This document shows, piece by piece, positions 53,331 to 62,735 of a stretch of DNA of 64,000 nt. The position numbers were made by a program, and so were the translations under genes. The stretch comes from Dyella thiooxydans (GTDB lineage: Bacteria > Pseudomonadota > Gammaproteobacteria > Xanthomonadales > Rhodanobacteraceae), in NCBI RefSeq assembly GCF_001641285.1, contig NZ_CP014841.1, forward strand, positions 3,994,501-4,058,500. The letters run 5' to 3'. Each line of letters starts with the position of its first letter. The first letter of the stretch is position 1. Under the pieces are notes generated by a model. That model made no database searches. It saw only the letters and a program-made list of their open reading frames with translations, and was not told the origin of the DNA.

Positions 53331-54584
53331 TCACGCCTTGCGCTGGTCGAACTGCCGGATGAAGTCGCGCACCTGCGGGTAGACCGTCTCGCGCCAGCGG
53401 CGGCCGCTGAAGATGCCGTAGTGGCCGGCGCCCTCGATCACGCGGTGCATGCGCGAGCTGGTCGGGATGCCGGTGCACAGGTCGTGCGCCGCCTCGGTCT
53501 GACCCAGGCCGGAGATGTCGTCCAGCTCGCCCTCGACGGTGAGCAGGGCGGTGCGCTTGATCGCGGCCGGTTCCACCCGCTCGCCGGCGACGTCCCACAG
53601 GCCGCGCGGCAGCAGGAACTGCTGGAACACCTTGGCGATGGTGTCCAGGTAGAACTCCGCCGGCATGTCGAGCACGGCGTTGTACTCGTCGTAGAACTTG
53701 CGGTGCGACTCGGCGTCGTCGAGGTCGCCGCGGACCAGATCCTGGTAGAAGTCCCAGTGCGAGTTGAGGTGGCGGCTGGGGTTCATCGCGATGAAGCCGG
53801 CGTGCTGCAGGAAGCCCGGATAGACCTCGCGGCCGGAGCCCGGGTAGTTGGTCGGCACGGTGTGGATCACGTTGCCCTTGAACCACGACAGCGGCTGGCG
53901 CGTGGCCAGGTTGTTGACGCTGGTGGGGCTGCGGCGCGGATCGATCGGGCCGCCCATCATGGTCATGCTCAGCGGCGTGGTCTCGCCGCGCGAAGCCATC
54001 AGCGAAATCGCCGCCAGCACCGGCACGGTCGGCTGGCAGACCGAGATCACATGCAGCGAGTCGGCGCCGATGTGGCGGATGAACTCCTGTACGTAGGCGA
54101 CATAGTCGTCCAGCCCGAACGAGCCCGCGCTGGCCGGGATCATGCGCGCGTCGACCCAGTCGGTGATGTAGACCTTGTGGTCGCGCAGCAGGGTGCGCAC
54201 GGTGTCACGCAGCAGCGTCGAGTGATGCCCCGACAGCGGCGCGACCACCAGCACCACCGGGTCGTTCTTCATCTTCTCGATGGTCGCCGGGTCGTCGCTG
54301 AAGCGCTTGAAGCGCTTCAGCTGGCAGAACGGCTTGTCCAGCGCCACGCGCTCGACGATGGCGATCTCGTGGTCGTGCGCGATCGCCTGATGGATGCCGA
54401 ACTCGGGCTTCTCGTAATCCTTGCCGATGCGGTGCATCAACTCGAATCCGGCCGCCCAGCGCTCGATGCCCGGCCACTGCGCGAGCGGGCTGGAAGGATC
54501 GTTGAGCATCTTGGCGTTGGCGTCGGCGAAATGGCTAAGCGGGCCCAGGAAGGCGCGCTGCCACTCGTGGATCTGGTAAAGCAT
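53331..54584 (-). CDS. phaZ: Intracellular poly(3-hydroxybutyrate) depolymerase
   Basis: 417-residue cytosolic depolymerase that mobilises PHB granules, of the PhaZ1 (Cupriavidus) type. It begins MLYQIHEWQRAFLGPL as in that group. The nucleophile is cysteine, Cys183 in VISVCQPTV, at the same number as in Cupriavidus PhaZ1. Other elements: VLVVAPLSGHHSTLLRDTVR, YITDWVDARMIP, EGELDDISG (catalytic Asp) and IEGAGHYGIFSG (catalytic His). No signal peptide. No phaC, phaB or phasin gene lies in the window. Confidence 0.94.
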   Translation of the reverse strand: MLYQIHEWQRAFLGPLSHFADANAKMLNDPSSPLAQWPGIERWAAGFELMHRIGKDYEKPEFGIHQAIAHDHEIAIVERVALDKPFCQLKRFKRFSDDPATIEKMKNDPVVLVVAPLSGHHSTLLRDTVRTLLRDHKVYITDWVDARMIPASAGSFGLDDYVAYVQEFIRHIGADSLHVISVCQPTVPVLAAISLMASRGETTPLSMTMMGGPIDPRRSPTSVNNLATRQPLSWFKGNVIHTVPTNYPGSGREVYPGFLQHAGFIAMNPSRHLNSHWDFYQDLVRGDLDDAESHRKFYDEYNAVLDMPAEFYLDTIAKVFQQFLLPRGLWDVAGERVEPAAIKRTALLTVEGELDDISGLGQTEAAHDLCTGIPTSSRMHRVIEGAGHYGIFSGRRWRETVYPQVRDFIRQFDQRKA

Positions 54585-54601
54585 GGGCAGGACCGTCGAA
54601 C

Positions 54602-54655
54602 TCTAAAGTCCTGATCTTAGTTCCTTTCAAGCTGAATTGTGTTGCGGTGCCGCAA
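54602..54655 (-). promoter_or_regulatory. phaZ promoter with upstream 14-bp palindrome
   Basis: On the minus strand TTGAAA (54630-54625) and TTTAGA (54607-54602) are 17 bases apart, a fair promoter. Eleven bases upstream of the -35, TTGCGG-TG-CCGCAA (54642-54655) is a palindrome with perfect arms. TGC/GCA dyads are typical of PHB-responsive regulators (PhaR/PhbF), so it may be an operator; the match is loose. Confidence 0.4.
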
Positions 54656-54684
54656 GAACGTGCAGAAGCGGCCGACGCCGCGGC

Positions 54685-55179
54685 TCAGCCGGTGCGGCGG
54701 ACCTCGGTGCCGGCGACGAGATCGTGCAGGGCACGGCGGCGCGGGTCGACCAGGGCGACCGCGAACCAGGCCGCCCAGATCGCCAGCATCGCCAGCGCGG
54801 CATCGCGCAGGCCGATCGCCGGCGACAGGCCCAGCGCCAGCAGTGGCAGCGCGGCGGTGGCCAGGCGCAGCAGCAGGCGGGCCGTCGGTACCGTGGCGCC
54901 GTCGGCGGATACCACCCGCAACCGCCACGGACGCATGCCCACGGTCTGTCCGCCGCGCCGCCAGGACGCCACGAAGTAGCCGCCCACGCAGGCCGCCTCG
55001 AAGAACGGGAACCACCACGCCTGGAGATGCTGGTGCTCGTCCAGCAGATGGCCGCCGGTCAGGGCCAGGCCGATCATGTTCGCCACCAGCATGATCGCCA
55101 CCACGATCAGCAGGTCGTAGACCAGGGCGATGAGGCGCAACCAGAGCGGAGCGGGTGGGGAATCGTGGGTGTCGGTCAT
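54685..55179 (-). CDS. RDD-family membrane protein
   Basis: 164-residue inner-membrane protein of the RDD family, function unknown. Hydrophobic segments at about 14-38, 50-67, 104-118 and 121-140 fit the usual topology. The family core WRRGGQTVGMRPWRLRVVSADG is between helices, and the C-terminal VDPRRRALHDLVAGTEV is characteristic. Here the first motif arginine and aspartates are less conserved than in canonical RDD proteins. Start ATG at 55179 gives the expected length; in-frame starts farther upstream would overlap xerD. Divergent from xerD. Confidence 0.8.
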   Translation of the reverse strand: MTDTHDSPPAPLWLRLIALVYDLLIVVAIMLVANMIGLALTGGHLLDEHQHLQAWWFPFFEAACVGGYFVASWRRGGQTVGMRPWRLRVVSADGATVPTARLLLRLATAALPLLALGLSPAIGLRDAALAMLAIWAAWFAVALVDPRRRALHDLVAGTEVRRTG

Positions 55180-55222
55180 CGGCAGCTTGCGTGATGCGCG
55201 CGCCACGCCGAGCATGGCGCGC

Positions 55223-56140
55223 ATGAAAGAGATCGAATCGCCCACCAGTATCGCCGAAGCCGACCAGCGCAGCATCGCCGCCTTCCTCGAAGGGGTGTGG
55301 TCGGAGGACGGCCTGTCCGATCGCACGCTGGATGCCTACCGCCGCGACCTGGAGGGCCTGGCGCGCTGGCTGGCCACGCGCGGACGCAGCCTGCGCGATG
55401 CCCGGCGCGAAGACCTTTCCGCCTACCACGGCGCGCAGCCGGTGGCGGTGCGCTCGCTGGCGCGGCGGCAATCGGCGTTCCGCCGCTTCTACGGCCACCT
55501 CACCTGGCACGAGCCGGGTTTCGAGGATCCGACCCGGCTGATCGAGCGACCGAAGATGCCGCGCAGCCTGCCCAAGGCGCTGGCCGAACGGGAGATCGAG
55601 GCGCTGCTGGAGGCACCGGACACCGGCACCACGCTGGGCCTGCGCGACAAGGCGATGCTGGAGCTGATGTACGCCTGCGGCCTGCGCGTGTCCGAACTGG
55701 TGGAACTCCCGCTGGCCGGGCTCAACCCGCGCCAAGGCGTGCTGCGGGTCACCGGCAAGGGCGGCAAGGACCGGCTGGTGCCGGTCGGCGAGATGGCGCT
55801 GGAGCGCATCGAGGCCTACCTGCGCGAGGCGCGGCCGGTGCTGGCGCGCGGGCGCCAGCCGGCGGCGCTGTTCCTCAGCCGGCGCGGCGAGGGCATGACC
55901 CGGCAGATGTTCTGGACCCTGGTCAAGCGCTATGCCGTGCGGGTCGGCATCACGCCCAAGCGCATCTCGCCGCATGTGCTCAGGCACTCCTTCGCCACCC
56001 ACCTGCTCAACCACGGCGCCGACCTGCGCGCCTTGCAGATGCTGCTCGGCCACAGTGCGCTGAGTACCACGCAGATCTACACCCTGGTGGCCAAGGAAGG
56101 ACTCAAGCGCCTGCACGCGCAGCACCACCCGCGAGGGTGA
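55223..56140 (+). CDS. xerD: Tyrosine recombinase XerD
   Basis: 305-residue site-specific recombinase that with XerC resolves chromosome dimers at dif. The N-terminal SAM-like domain (SIAAFLEGVWSEDGLSDRTLDAYRRDL) binds the core. Catalytic residues are visible: Arg in YACGLRVSELVEL, Lys in TGKGGKDR, HxxR in PHVLRHSFATHLL, His in LLGHSALSTTQ and the nucleophile Tyr in QIYTLVAKEGL. The C-terminus LKRLHAQHHPRG matches the XerD tail that contacts FtsK and XerC. An ATG nine bases upstream (55214) is an alternative start. Confidence 0.93.
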   Translation: MKEIESPTSIAEADQRSIAAFLEGVWSEDGLSDRTLDAYRRDLEGLARWLATRGRSLRDARREDLSAYHGAQPVAVRSLARRQSAFRRFYGHLTWHEPGFEDPTRLIERPKMPRSLPKALAEREIEALLEAPDTGTTLGLRDKAMLELMYACGLRVSELVELPLAGLNPRQGVLRVTGKGGKDRLVPVGEMALERIEAYLREARPVLARGRQPAALFLSRRGEGMTRQMFWTLVKRYAVRVGITPKRISPHVLRHSFATHLLNHGADLRALQMLLGHSALSTTQIYTLVAKEGLKRLHAQHHPRG

Positions 56141-56252
56141 CGAGGCGGCCTGCCGCATGACGCGGTCGCCGGAACGGTTCAGGCGGCTGTGCCAGAATCC
56201 GGGCTCTTTCGGCGGCACATCGGGCCGCCGCACGCATGACGAGGTTGGCGCG

Positions 56253-57026
56253 ATGCGGAAACAGCTGGTCCTGGCCCTGGTCCTGGGGGCGATGTCGGTG
56301 GCGGTCGCGGCGGCCGACGGCGGTCGTGACAACGGCGTGTCGCCGGCGGCGGAGCGCGCGGTTCGTGCGGCGATCGCCAGTTTCGGGCCGGGCGTGAAGA
56401 TCGAGCGCATCGCGCCGGCGGAGGTCCCCGGCTTCTACCGCGTGATCGCCGCCGGCCAGATGGTCTACGTCAGCGACGACGGCAAGTACATGCTCAACGG
56501 CGACCTGGTGCAGGTCGACGGCCACAAGAGCCTGGGTGATGCCGCCTGGGCCAGCTTCCGCAAGGCCCAGCTGGACGCGGTACCGGCGTCGCAGCGGATC
56601 GTCTTCGCGCCGCCGCACCCGAAAACCACGCTGACCGTGTTCACCGACGTCAACTGCGGCTTCTGCCGCCAGTTGCACGAGCACATCGGGGACTTCATGA
56701 AAGCCGGCATCGCGGTCGAATACCTGGCCTGGCCGCGCGAGGGTGTCGCCACCACCGCGGGTCGGCCCACGCCGACCTACACCGAGATGGTCTCGGTCTG
56801 GTGTGCGGCCGACCGCAAGCAGGCGTTCGCCGAGGCCAAGCAAGGGCACTCGCCCAAGCCGGCCACCTGCAACAACCCGGTCAAGGCCCAGTACCAGCTG
56901 GGCCAGCGCATCGGCGTCAGCGGCACGCCCGCGATCTTCACCCCGGACGGCCGCGAGCTGGGTGGTTACGTCACCGCCCAGCAGGTGCTGGACGACCTCG
57001 CCAGGCACCCCGGTTCCGGCAGCTGA
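56253..57026 (+). CDS. dsbC: Thiol:disulfide interchange protein DsbC/DsbG family
   Basis: 257-residue periplasmic disulfide isomerase. Signal peptide: QLVLALVLGAMSVAVAAA. The N-terminal dimerisation domain (SPAAERAVRAAIASF to FYRVIAAGQMVYVSDDGKYML) precedes a thioredoxin-fold domain with active site NCGFCR and the cis-Pro loop GVSGTPAIF. A second Cys pair (VWCAADR and PATCNN) matches the structural disulfide of DsbC. ATG 56253 with GAGG upstream. Lies between xerD and purL as in Xanthomonas, where the three are adjacent. Confidence 0.92.
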   Translation: MRKQLVLALVLGAMSVAVAAADGGRDNGVSPAAERAVRAAIASFGPGVKIERIAPAEVPGFYRVIAAGQMVYVSDDGKYMLNGDLVQVDGHKSLGDAAWASFRKAQLDAVPASQRIVFAPPHPKTTLTVFTDVNCGFCRQLHEHIGDFMKAGIAVEYLAWPREGVATTAGRPTPTYTEMVSVWCAADRKQAFAEAKQGHSPKPATCNNPVKAQYQLGQRIGVSGTPAIFTPDGRELGGYVTAQQVLDDLARHPGSGS

Positions 57027-57113
57027 CCCGGGGCGGACCCGGGGGCAGGGCGATGCGGTGGTGCAGCATCGGGTAGAATGGCGGTTTTCCCGTACAGCGC
57101 CATTCCCCCTCGC

Positions 57114-60100
57114 ATGATCGCTTTCGACGGGCAAAACGCCCTTTCGCCGTTCCGCCTCGACCGTCTCAACGCCCGCCTCGATGTGCTGCATCGCGGTGCC
57201 CGTGTGCAGGCGTCCTGGTTCGTTTACTTCCTCGATGCCGAGCACCTGCCCGAAGGCGAGCAGCGCAAGCGCCTGCTCGAAGTGCTCGAGGCGAAGGACG
57301 CCGAGCCGGAGGAGGCCACACTGTGGGTGGTGCCGCGGCTGGGCACCATCTCGCCGTGGTCGAGCAAGGCCACCGACATCCTGCATGGCGCCGGCTTCGA
57401 CGTGCGCCGCGTCGAGCGCGGCATGGCGTGGCTGGCGGTGGGTCTGCCCGAGGCCGGTGCCCCTGACCACGAAGCGGTGATGGGCGTGCTGCACGACGCG
57501 ATGACGCAGTCGGTGCTGACCGATCTTTCCCAGGCGCAGGGCCTGTTCCTCGCCGGCACCCCGGGCGACCTGGTGCACATTCCCCTGGGCAGCGACCCGC
57601 TGGCGGCGCTGGCCGAGGCCAATGCGCGGCTTGGCCTGGCGCTGGCCGAGGACGAGATCGAATACCTGGCCGCCCGCTACGGCGACCTGGGCCGCGACCC
57701 GACCGACGCCGAGCTGTTCATGTTCGCCCAGGCCAATTCGGAGCACTGCCGCCACAAGGTGTTCAACGCCAGCTGGACGGTCGACGGCGAAGCACAGGAC
57801 AAGAGCCTGTTCGCCATGATCAAGAACACCCACCAGCACGCACCCGCGCACACGCTGTCGGCCTACAAGGACAACGCGGCAGTGATCCAGGGCAGCGAAG
57901 GCAAGCGCTTCTTCACCGACGCCGACGGCACCTGGCGCGCGCACAGCGAGCGCATCGACTACGCGATCAAGGTCGAGACGCACAACCATCCCACCGCGAT
58001 CGCGCCGTGGCCGGGTGCCGCCACCGGTGCCGGCGGCGAGATCCGCGACGAGGGCGCGACCGGCCGCGGCGCCAAGCCCAAGGCCGGCCTGACCGGCTTC
58101 TCGGTATCCGACCTGCGCATCCCCGGCCACTGGCAGCCGTGGGAGGTGGAGCGTCCGCTGCCGCCGCGCATGGCCACCGCGTTCGAGATCATGCGCGACG
58201 GCCCGCTCGGCGCCGCGGCGTTCAACAACGAATTCGGCCGTCCCTGCCTGGGCGGCTACTTCCGCACCTACGAGAACGAACTGCCCGGTCAGGTCGGTTT
58301 CCGCCGCGGCTACGACAAGCCGATCATGATCGCCGGCGGCCTGGCCAACATCCGCGCCGACCACGTGCAGAAGCGCGAGCTCGAGCCCGGTCACAAGGTG
58401 ATCGTGCTGGGCGGCCCGGCGATGCTGATCGGCCTGGGCGGCGGCGCCGCCTCGTCGGTGGCCTCGGGCACCTCCAGCGCCGAGCTGGATTTCGCCTCGG
58501 TGCAGCGCGACAACGCCGAGATGGAACGTCGCTGCCAGCAGGTGATCGACGCCTGCTGGTCGCGCGGCGACAAGAACCCGATCGTCAGCGTCCACGACGT
58601 CGGCGCCGGCGGCCTGTCCAACGCGATTCCCGAGCTGCTCAACGACGCGGGCGTGGGTGGCGAGATCGACCTGTCGACGGTCCCCTGCGACGACCCGTCG
58701 CTGTCGCCGATGCAGGTGTGGAGCAATGAGTCGCAGGAGCGCTACGTGCTCGGCATCGCCGAGGCCGACCTGGCCGAGTTCGAGGCCTATTGCGTGCGCG
58801 AGCGCTGCCCGTATGCGGTGGTCGGCACGGCCACCGAGGCACGCGTGCTGCGCGTCACCGATCCGCGCCGCGACCTCACCGTGATCGACCTGCCGATGGA
58901 CGTGCTGTTCGGCAAGCCGCCGCGCATGCACCGCGACGCCAAGCGCATCAAGGCGCGTATCGACCTGGTGCCGGACCTGTCCGGCGTGGGCATGGACGAG
59001 GCGGTGCTGCGGGTGCTGCGCCTGCCGACGGTGGGCTCGAAGAACTTCCTCATCACCATCGGCGACCGCACCGTCGGCGGCCTCAATCATCGCGATCCGA
59101 TGGTCGGCCCGTGGCAGGTGCCGGTGGCCGACTGCGCGGTGACCATCGCCGATTTCGACGGCTATGCCGGCGAGGCGATGGCGATGGCCGAGCGCGCCCC
59201 GGTGGCGCTGCTCAACAGCGCAGACGCCGCGCGGCTGGCCGTCGGCGAGGCGATCACCAACCTGGCCGCCGCGGCGATCGATTCGCTGGGCGAAGTGCGC
59301 CTGTCGGCGAACTGGATGGCCGCGGTGAACACGCCGGGCGAGGACGCCGCGTTGTTCGACGCGGTCAGGGCGGTGGGCATGGAACTGTGCCCGACGCTGG
59401 ACATCTCGATTCCGGTCGGCAAGGACTCGCTGTCGATGCAGACGGTGTGGATGGACGGCGAGCAGCGCCAGTCCACCGTGTCGCCGGTGTCGCTGGTGAT
59501 CACCGGCTTCGCCCGCGTCAGCGACGTGCGCCGTACGCTCACGCCGCAGATCAAGCTCGACCGCGGTCCGTCCGACCTGTGGCTGGTCGACCTCGGTGGC
59601 GGCCGCGACCGGCTCGGCGGTTCGGCGTTGACCCAGGTGTTCAACCGCGCCGGCGGCGTACCGCCGGACCTGGAGGACGCCAAGCGCCTGAAGGGCCTGT
59701 TCGACCTGGTGCAGGAGGCCAACCGCGCCGGCCTGCTGCTGGCCTACCACGACCGTTCCGACGGCGGCGTCATCGTGACCCTGCTGGAGATGGCCTTCGC
59801 CGGCCACTGCGGCCTGGAGATCCACCTGGACGGCTGGGCCGAGGCCACGCTGCGCGCGCTGTTCAACGAGGAACTCGGTGCCGTGCTGCAAGTGGTCGAG
59901 GCCAACCGCGAGGCGTTCGAGGCGCTGCTGGTCAAGCACGGGCTGGCCGGGCTGAGCCATCGCATCGGCCGGCCCAAGGAAAAGCTCGGGATCAAGCTGT
60001 TCCTCGGCAACGAGGCCGCGTTCAAGTGGCAGTGGTCGACGCTGTACAAGGCGTGGAACGAGACCAGCCACGCGATGCAGCGCCTGCGCGACAACCCGCT

Positions 60101-60980
60101 CAGCGCCGACGCCGAGCTGGAGTGGCGTCTGGACGACACCGATCCGGGCATCACGCCGAAGCTCACCTTCGACATCGCCAAGGACGTCGCCGCACCGTAT
60201 CTGGAAAGCGGCGCGCCGCGCCCGCGCGTGGCGATCCTGCGCGAGCAGGGCGTCAACGGCCAGGTGGAGATGGCTGCTGCGTTCACCCGCGCCGGCTTCG
60301 ACGCGGTGGACGTGCACATGTCCGATCTGGCCTCGGGCCGGGTGAAGCTGGCCGACTTCCGCGGTTTCGCCGCCTGCGGCGGCTTCTCCTACGGCGACGT
60401 GCTGGGCGCCGGCCGCGGCTGGGCCACCTCGATCCTCTACAACGCCGACCTGCGCGCGCAGTTCGAGGCGTTCTTCGCCGATCCGTCGAAGTTCGCCCTC
60501 GGCGTGTGCAACGGCTGCCAGATGCTCAGCCAGCTGAAGGACATCATCCCCGGTGCGCAGCACTGGCCGAAGTTCCTGCGCAACGCCTCGGAGCAATACG
60601 AGGCGCGCGTGGCGACGCTGGAGATCCTCGATTCGCCCAGCCTGTTCTTCAAGGGCATGACCGGCGCTCGCATCCCGGTGGCGGTGGCCCACGGCGAGGG
60701 CCGCGTGCACTTCCCCAGCGTGTGCAGCCCGTCCAAGGCACAGGCGGCGGTGCGCTTCGTCGACAACCGCGGCAAGCCGACCGAGAACTATCCGTTGAAC
60801 CCGAACGGCTCGCCCGGCGGCTTGGCCGGTTTCACCGCCGCCGAGGGCCGCGTGACCATCCTGATGCCGCATCCCGAGCGGGTGTTCCGCAGCGCCCAGC
60901 TGAGCTGGTGCCCGGACAGCTGGGGCGAGGATTCGCCGTGGATGCGCATGTTCCGCAACGCGCGGGCATGGTGCGGCTGA
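57114..60980 (+). CDS. purL: Phosphoribosylformylglycinamidine synthase
   Basis: 1288-residue single-chain FGAM synthase, the fourth step of purine biosynthesis. The start MIAFDGQNALSPFRLDRL (ATG 57114) fits the family; an ATG at 57078 lies in a TAGAAT-like -10 element (57074-57079) and was rejected. Domains in order are PurS-like N-terminus, helical linker, two AIRS (PurM-like) halves with KVETHNHPTAIAPWPGAATG and GGAASSVASGTSSAELDF, and a glutaminase domain with the nucleophile in GVCNGCQML, and HPERVFR near the C-terminus. Length is normal for the large gammaproteobacterial type. Confidence 0.96.
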   Translation: MIAFDGQNALSPFRLDRLNARLDVLHRGARVQASWFVYFLDAEHLPEGEQRKRLLEVLEAKDAEPEEATLWVVPRLGTISPWSSKATDILHGAGFDVRRVERGMAWLAVGLPEAGAPDHEAVMGVLHDAMTQSVLTDLSQAQGLFLAGTPGDLVHIPLGSDPLAALAEANARLGLALAEDEIEYLAARYGDLGRDPTDAELFMFAQANSEHCRHKVFNASWTVDGEAQDKSLFAMIKNTHQHAPAHTLSAYKDNAAVIQGSEGKRFFTDADGTWRAHSERIDYAIKVETHNHPTAIAPWPGAATGAGGEIRDEGATGRGAKPKAGLTGFSVSDLRIPGHWQPWEVERPLPPRMATAFEIMRDGPLGAAAFNNEFGRPCLGGYFRTYENELPGQVGFRRGYDKPIMIAGGLANIRADHVQKRELEPGHKVIVLGGPAMLIGLGGGAASSVASGTSSAELDFASVQRDNAEMERRCQQVIDACWSRGDKNPIVSVHDVGAGGLSNAIPELLNDAGVGGEIDLSTVPCDDPSLSPMQVWSNESQERYVLGIAEADLAEFEAYCVRERCPYAVVGTATEARVLRVTDPRRDLTVIDLPMDVLFGKPPRMHRDAKRIKARIDLVPDLSGVGMDEAVLRVLRLPTVGSKNFLITIGDRTVGGLNHRDPMVGPWQVPVADCAVTIADFDGYAGEAMAMAERAPVALLNSADAARLAVGEAITNLAAAAIDSLGEVRLSANWMAAVNTPGEDAALFDAVRAVGMELCPTLDISIPVGKDSLSMQTVWMDGEQRQSTVSPVSLVITGFARVSDVRRTLTPQIKLDRGPSDLWLVDLGGGRDRLGGSALTQVFNRAGGVPPDLEDAKRLKGLFDLVQEANRAGLLLAYHDRSDGGVIVTLLEMAFAGHCGLEIHLDGWAEATLRALFNEELGAVLQVVEANREAFEALLVKHGLAGLSHRIGRPKEKLGIKLFLGNEAAFKWQWSTLYKAWNETSHAMQRLRDNPLSADAELEWRLDDTDPGITPKLTFDIAKDVAAPYLESGAPRPRVAILREQGVNGQVEMAAAFTRAGFDAVDVHMSDLASGRVKLADFRGFAACGGFSYGDVLGAGRGWATSILYNADLRAQFEAFFADPSKFALGVCNGCQMLSQLKDIIPGAQHWPKFLRNASEQYEARVATLEILDSPSLFFKGMTGARIPVAVAHGEGRVHFPSVCSPSKAQAAVRFVDNRGKPTENYPLNPNGSPGGLAGFTAAEGRVTILMPHPERVFRSAQLSWCPDSWGEDSPWMRMFRNARAWCG

Positions 60981-61027
60981 GCGGCCGCGGATCTCCCTAT
61001 GCCGTCGCGATCCGCGGCGGCTGAGCC

Positions 61028-61786
61028 ATGCGCAGCCTCGCCCTGCGCCGCACCTGGCCATACGCGCTCTGGCTGATCGCGCTGGCGCTGGTGCCGTGGT
61101 GGCTGGGTCTGCCGCTGCTGCTCGGCATCGCCGCGGCACTGCTGGTGCGGGTGGAACGCCTGCATGCCTGGCAAGGACGTCTGCGGCTGTCGCTGCGCTG
61201 GGGCTTGCCCGGCGTATCGTTCGCGCTGGGTCACGCCTTCGCCGAGGCGGCGCTCGGCTGGACCGTGGCGGCGGTGGCCGCATTGGCGGGATTCACCCTG
61301 CTGGCCGGGCTCGAGGCCTGGCTGGATCGCCATCGCCGCGCGGAACGGGAGGCCGCCGCGACTCCGTCTGCCGGAGATGAATGGCCGGAGCGCGTGTTGG
61401 CGCCGCCGCCGGTGGGCAGCGGCATCATCGAGCTGGCGCCACCCGACTGGCATGCCTGCGCGGCAGGATCGCCGGCGTCGCCCGCGGGCCTGCCCGGCGG
61501 GCAAGTGCGTTACGTGCGGGAGGCGGGCTTTGCCGGTTTCCGCTTCGATGACGGCAGCCACGTCGAGGCGCCGCCCGGGCGCTGCGCGATCGACCCCGGC
61601 GGCGGCTGGCTGGCAGTGGAGATTCCGCCCGGCGTCCTGCTCTGGGATCGCCGGAGCGGGCGCGTGCACCGGCTGCGTCGGCGCGGCTTGTGCGGCTGGT
61701 ATGCGGGCCATCCCTGGCTGCAGTCGAGCCCGGGCGAGATGCCGGTGCCGCTGGACGAGGCGCTGCGTCGCGAGCCGGATGACTGA
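61028..61786 (+). CDS. Membrane protein with cytoplasmic beta-rich tail, hypothetical
   Basis: 252 residues. Two or three N-terminal helices (ALWLIALALVPWWLGLPLLLGIAAALL, GWTVAAVAALAGFTLLAGL) are followed by a soluble C-terminal domain of about 140 residues rich in Gly, Pro and Trp (VRYVREAGFAGFRFDDG, GGGWLAVEIPPGVLLWDRRSG, LCGWYAGHPWLQS). No family recognised, though such genes follow purL in related Xanthomonadales as far as I recall. Its stop overlaps the start of the glycosyltransferase gene by eight bases, suggesting coupled translation. Confidence 0.65.
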   Translation: MRSLALRRTWPYALWLIALALVPWWLGLPLLLGIAAALLVRVERLHAWQGRLRLSLRWGLPGVSFALGHAFAEAALGWTVAAVAALAGFTLLAGLEAWLDRHRRAEREAAATPSAGDEWPERVLAPPPVGSGIIELAPPDWHACAAGSPASPAGLPGGQVRYVREAGFAGFRFDDGSHVEAPPGRCAIDPGGGWLAVEIPPGVLLWDRRSGRVHRLRRRGLCGWYAGHPWLQSSPGEMPVPLDEALRREPDD

Positions 61787-62735
61787 GTCGTTTTCCAATC
61801 GCCGCCGCGCGCGCATACTTGTGCCGGTGAGCACCCCTTCTTCCCCTCCTGCGCTTGCCGCGGGCGTGCCCGACGTCAGTGTCATCGTGGTCTCGGCCGA
61901 CAGTGGCCCGGGGCTGCACGAATGCGTGCGGCGCGCGCTGGCCTGCCCCGGCGTGCGCGAGGTGCTGCTGATCGACAACGGCTCGCGCGACGGGATGCCC
62001 GAGGCCATTGCCCGTGCGCACGAGCAGGACCTGCGCCTCACCCTGATCTACAACCACGCCAACCTCGGTTTCGGACCGGCGGTGAACCGCGCGGCGAAAC
62101 GTTCGAGCGGACAGCGGCTGCTGATACTCAACCCGGATTGCCTGCTCGAGCCGGACACGGTATCGCGGCTGGTCGCCGCCTTCGACGCACAGTCGCGTAC
62201 CGGCCTGGTCGGTGCGGTGGTCTGCGACGCGCAGGGCCATCCCGACCCGGCCTCGTACCGCTGCGACCCGCTGCTCGCGCGCTCGCTCAACACGATGCTG
62301 GATCGTCCCGGCGAGGGCGTGAACATCGAAGGGCCGATCCCCGACCACGCGGTCGAGGCGGAAGCCGTGTCCGGTGCGCTGATGCTGGTTTCGCGCCGCG
62401 TGTTCGAGTATCTCGGCGGTTTCGACGAAGGCTACTTCCTGCACTGCGAAGACCTGGACCTGTGTCGGCGGGTGCGCGATGCGGGCTACCGCGTGATGCT
62501 CGCCGGCGACGTGCGCGTGCTGCACGGCAAGGGCGGCTCCAGCCGCCACCGACCGGTGTTCGTCAGCCGCCACAAGCACCGCGGCATGTGGCGCTGGTTC
62601 CGCAAGTTCGATCCGGCCGCACGCAAGCCGCACGTGGCCGCGCTGGTCTGGTTGGGCATCTGGGCGCATTTCGCGCTCCAGGTGCCCGGGCAGCTGCTGC
62701 GCCGCCGGCGCAACTCCACCGCGGATTCCGCATGA
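61779..62735 (+). CDS. Family 2 glycosyltransferase
   Basis: 318-residue GT-A-fold transferase, rhamnosyl-transferase-like. Motifs: VSVIVVSADSG (nucleotide loop), LLIDNGSRDG, NLGFGPAVNRAA, LILNPDCLLE (the NPD in place of DxD), GALMLVSRRVFEYLGGFDEGYF, and HCEDLDLCRRVRDAGYRV with the catalytic acid. A C-terminal hydrophobic stretch (HVAALVWLGIWAHFALQV) may attach it to the membrane. The ATG at 61779 overlaps the preceding gene; an in-frame GTG (61827) is an alternative closer to the catalytic domain. Likely acts in cell-surface glycan or lipid-linked sugar synthesis; the acceptor is unknown. Confidence 0.88.
   Translation: MTESFSNRRRARILVPVSTPSSPPALAAGVPDVSVIVVSADSGPGLHECVRRALACPGVREVLLIDNGSRDGMPEAIARAHEQDLRLTLIYNHANLGFGPAVNRAAKRSSGQRLLILNPDCLLEPDTVSRLVAAFDAQSRTGLVGAVVCDAQGHPDPASYRCDPLLARSLNTMLDRPGEGVNIEGPIPDHAVEAEAVSGALMLVSRRVFEYLGGFDEGYFLHCEDLDLCRRVRDAGYRVMLAGDVRVLHGKGGSSRHRPVFVSRHKHRGMWRWFRKFDPAARKPHVAALVWLGIWAHFALQVPGQLLRRRRNSTADSA

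Noticed and set aside
56103-61283. 1726-aa minus-strand open frame opposite dsbC and purL
   Set aside because: Antisense shadow of GC-rich coding DNA without any domain; purL and dsbC are unmistakable on the plus strand.
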